Positions 28,069 to 28,495 of a stretch of 28,495 nt of DNA are shown here, piece by piece (position 1 is the first letter of the stretch; the number at the start of each line of letters is the position of its first letter). This DNA comes from a virus. Under the pieces are notes generated by a model. The model made no database searches, had not been told where the DNA came from, and was given only the letters and a program-made list of their open reading frames with translations. Made by a program: the position numbers and the translations under genes. Location of the stretch: positions 1 to 28,495 of IMG/VR virus record IMGVR_UViG_3300035145_001343. One strand, given 5' to 3'.

Positions 28069-28495
28069 ATGCAGACTCAACACATCTTTCTTGCCGATTT
28101 GAAGATTGGTGGATGGGCAACGTCATGTTATGTTGTTCAGCCTGACTACAAGCGCTTGATGACTTCAATTGAAACATACGGAGTTCTGTCACCGCTAGTA
28201 GTTCAGCAGGGTACCAACACCATCGTTGATGGGCATCATCGCTTGAGGGCCGCACAAGAGTTGGGTTTGTCTTCTGTCCCTTGCGTCCTCGTGGAATGCG
28301 ATGACATTGAGGCCGTGTTACTGCACATTGATCTCAACCGCTATCGTGGCGTTGTGGTGGCCAAGTTCTTGTCTAATTTGATTGGATATATTTTAGAGAC
28401 AGGTGTGTATGAGTACGACGCTCTCAGGGAACGCATGGCGTTGTCAAAAGAAGAGTTTGATATTTTGGCAGACGGCACCCTAGTCAAGATGCGGA
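28069..28495 (+). CDS. Second ParB-like protein, partial (runs off right edge)
   Basis: An open frame from ATG 28069 to the window end, 142 codons seen. It starts MQTQHIFLADLKIGGW and holds a ParB core: SIETYGVLSPLVVQQG (33-48) and DGHHRLRAAQELG (54-66), then LLHIDLNRYRG. The sequence is clearly different from the ParB-like protein at 26085-26885, so it is not a recent copy. GGTAGG lies about 9 nt upstream. The C-terminus is not in the window; a fusion to another domain is possible. Confidence 0.88.
   Translation, partial: MQTQHIFLADLKIGGWATSCYVVQPDYKRLMTSIETYGVLSPLVVQQGTNTIVDGHHRLRAAQELGLSSVPCVLVECDDIEAVLLHIDLNRYRGVVVAKFLSNLIGYILETGVYEYDALRERMALSKEEFDILADGTLVKMR

Noticed and set aside
26085-28495. 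ParB-domain genes as a partition system
   Set aside because: There is no ParA-type ATPase, and pairing with a PP-loop enzyme fits IbrAB-like systems better.

Overview
The window looks like the replication, nucleotide-metabolism and accessory part of a double-stranded DNA tailed phage that infects an actinobacterium. The phage call rests on a dense set of short, overlapping, mostly anonymous genes together with a single-strand binding protein, a primase-helicase, RecA, a Rad52-like annealing protein, ThyX, thymidine kinase, HNH nucleases and holin-like proteins. The actinobacterial host is inferred from a WhiB-type iron-sulphur regulator (19220-19450), because that family is confined to Actinobacteria and their phages, and from actinobacterial-style LexA boxes and many leaderless promoters. 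A long secreted protein with Thr runs (13325-16039) suggests an uncultured aquatic lineage, but this is inference. No terminase, portal, capsid, tail or integrase gene, and no recognisable tRNA or CRISPR array, was found.

Layout. 1-1000: three small minus-strand genes of unknown function, each with its own promoter. 1252-1823: a short plus-strand operon of two small genes closed by a strong terminator. 1824-2193: no gene, but four LexA-box-like sites in 80 bp. 2194-4860: a minus-strand operon of four genes with ATGA overlaps, ending in a SNF2 helicase; two are tandem paralogues. 4899-8054: a second minus-strand operon (HAD phosphatase, ThyX, HDAC-fold deacetylase, PhyH dioxygenase) behind a consensus promoter. 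8119-9144: a nucleotide-sugar 4,6-dehydratase with a leader that holds a terminator-like hairpin. 9296-12075: primase-helicase, an anonymous partner and SSB. 12203-13235: a small acidic protein, thymidine kinase and a cysteine-less FmdB-like protein. 13325-16811: the secreted Thr-rich protein and three small membrane or holin-like proteins. 16866-16951: a candidate small RNA. 16922-18264: a basic protein and RecA on the minus strand. From 18321 to the right edge everything is on the plus strand: WhiB, a recombination set (172-aa protein, Rad52-like, Cas4/RecB-like nuclease), a glycosyltransferase, HNH-PhyH-HNH, a methyltransferase, and a ParB / PAPS-reductase-like / ParB cassette cut by the window edge.

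How the parts fit. SSB, primase-helicase, RecA, Rad52-like protein and the PD-(D/E)XK nuclease form a replication-recombination toolkit. ThyX and thymidine kinase feed dTTP synthesis. The dehydratase, glycosyltransferase, two PhyH dioxygenases, the deacetylase and the methyltransferase could modify a glycan or DNA; the substrate cannot be read from sequence. A striking regulatory feature is that many first-in-operon genes lack a Shine-Dalgarno and instead have a -10 hexamer 6 or 7 nt before the ATG, with a -35-like hexamer at a fixed distance, as expected of leaderless mRNAs. Downstream genes in operons mostly have Shine-Dalgarno sites or overlap the stop codon before them.
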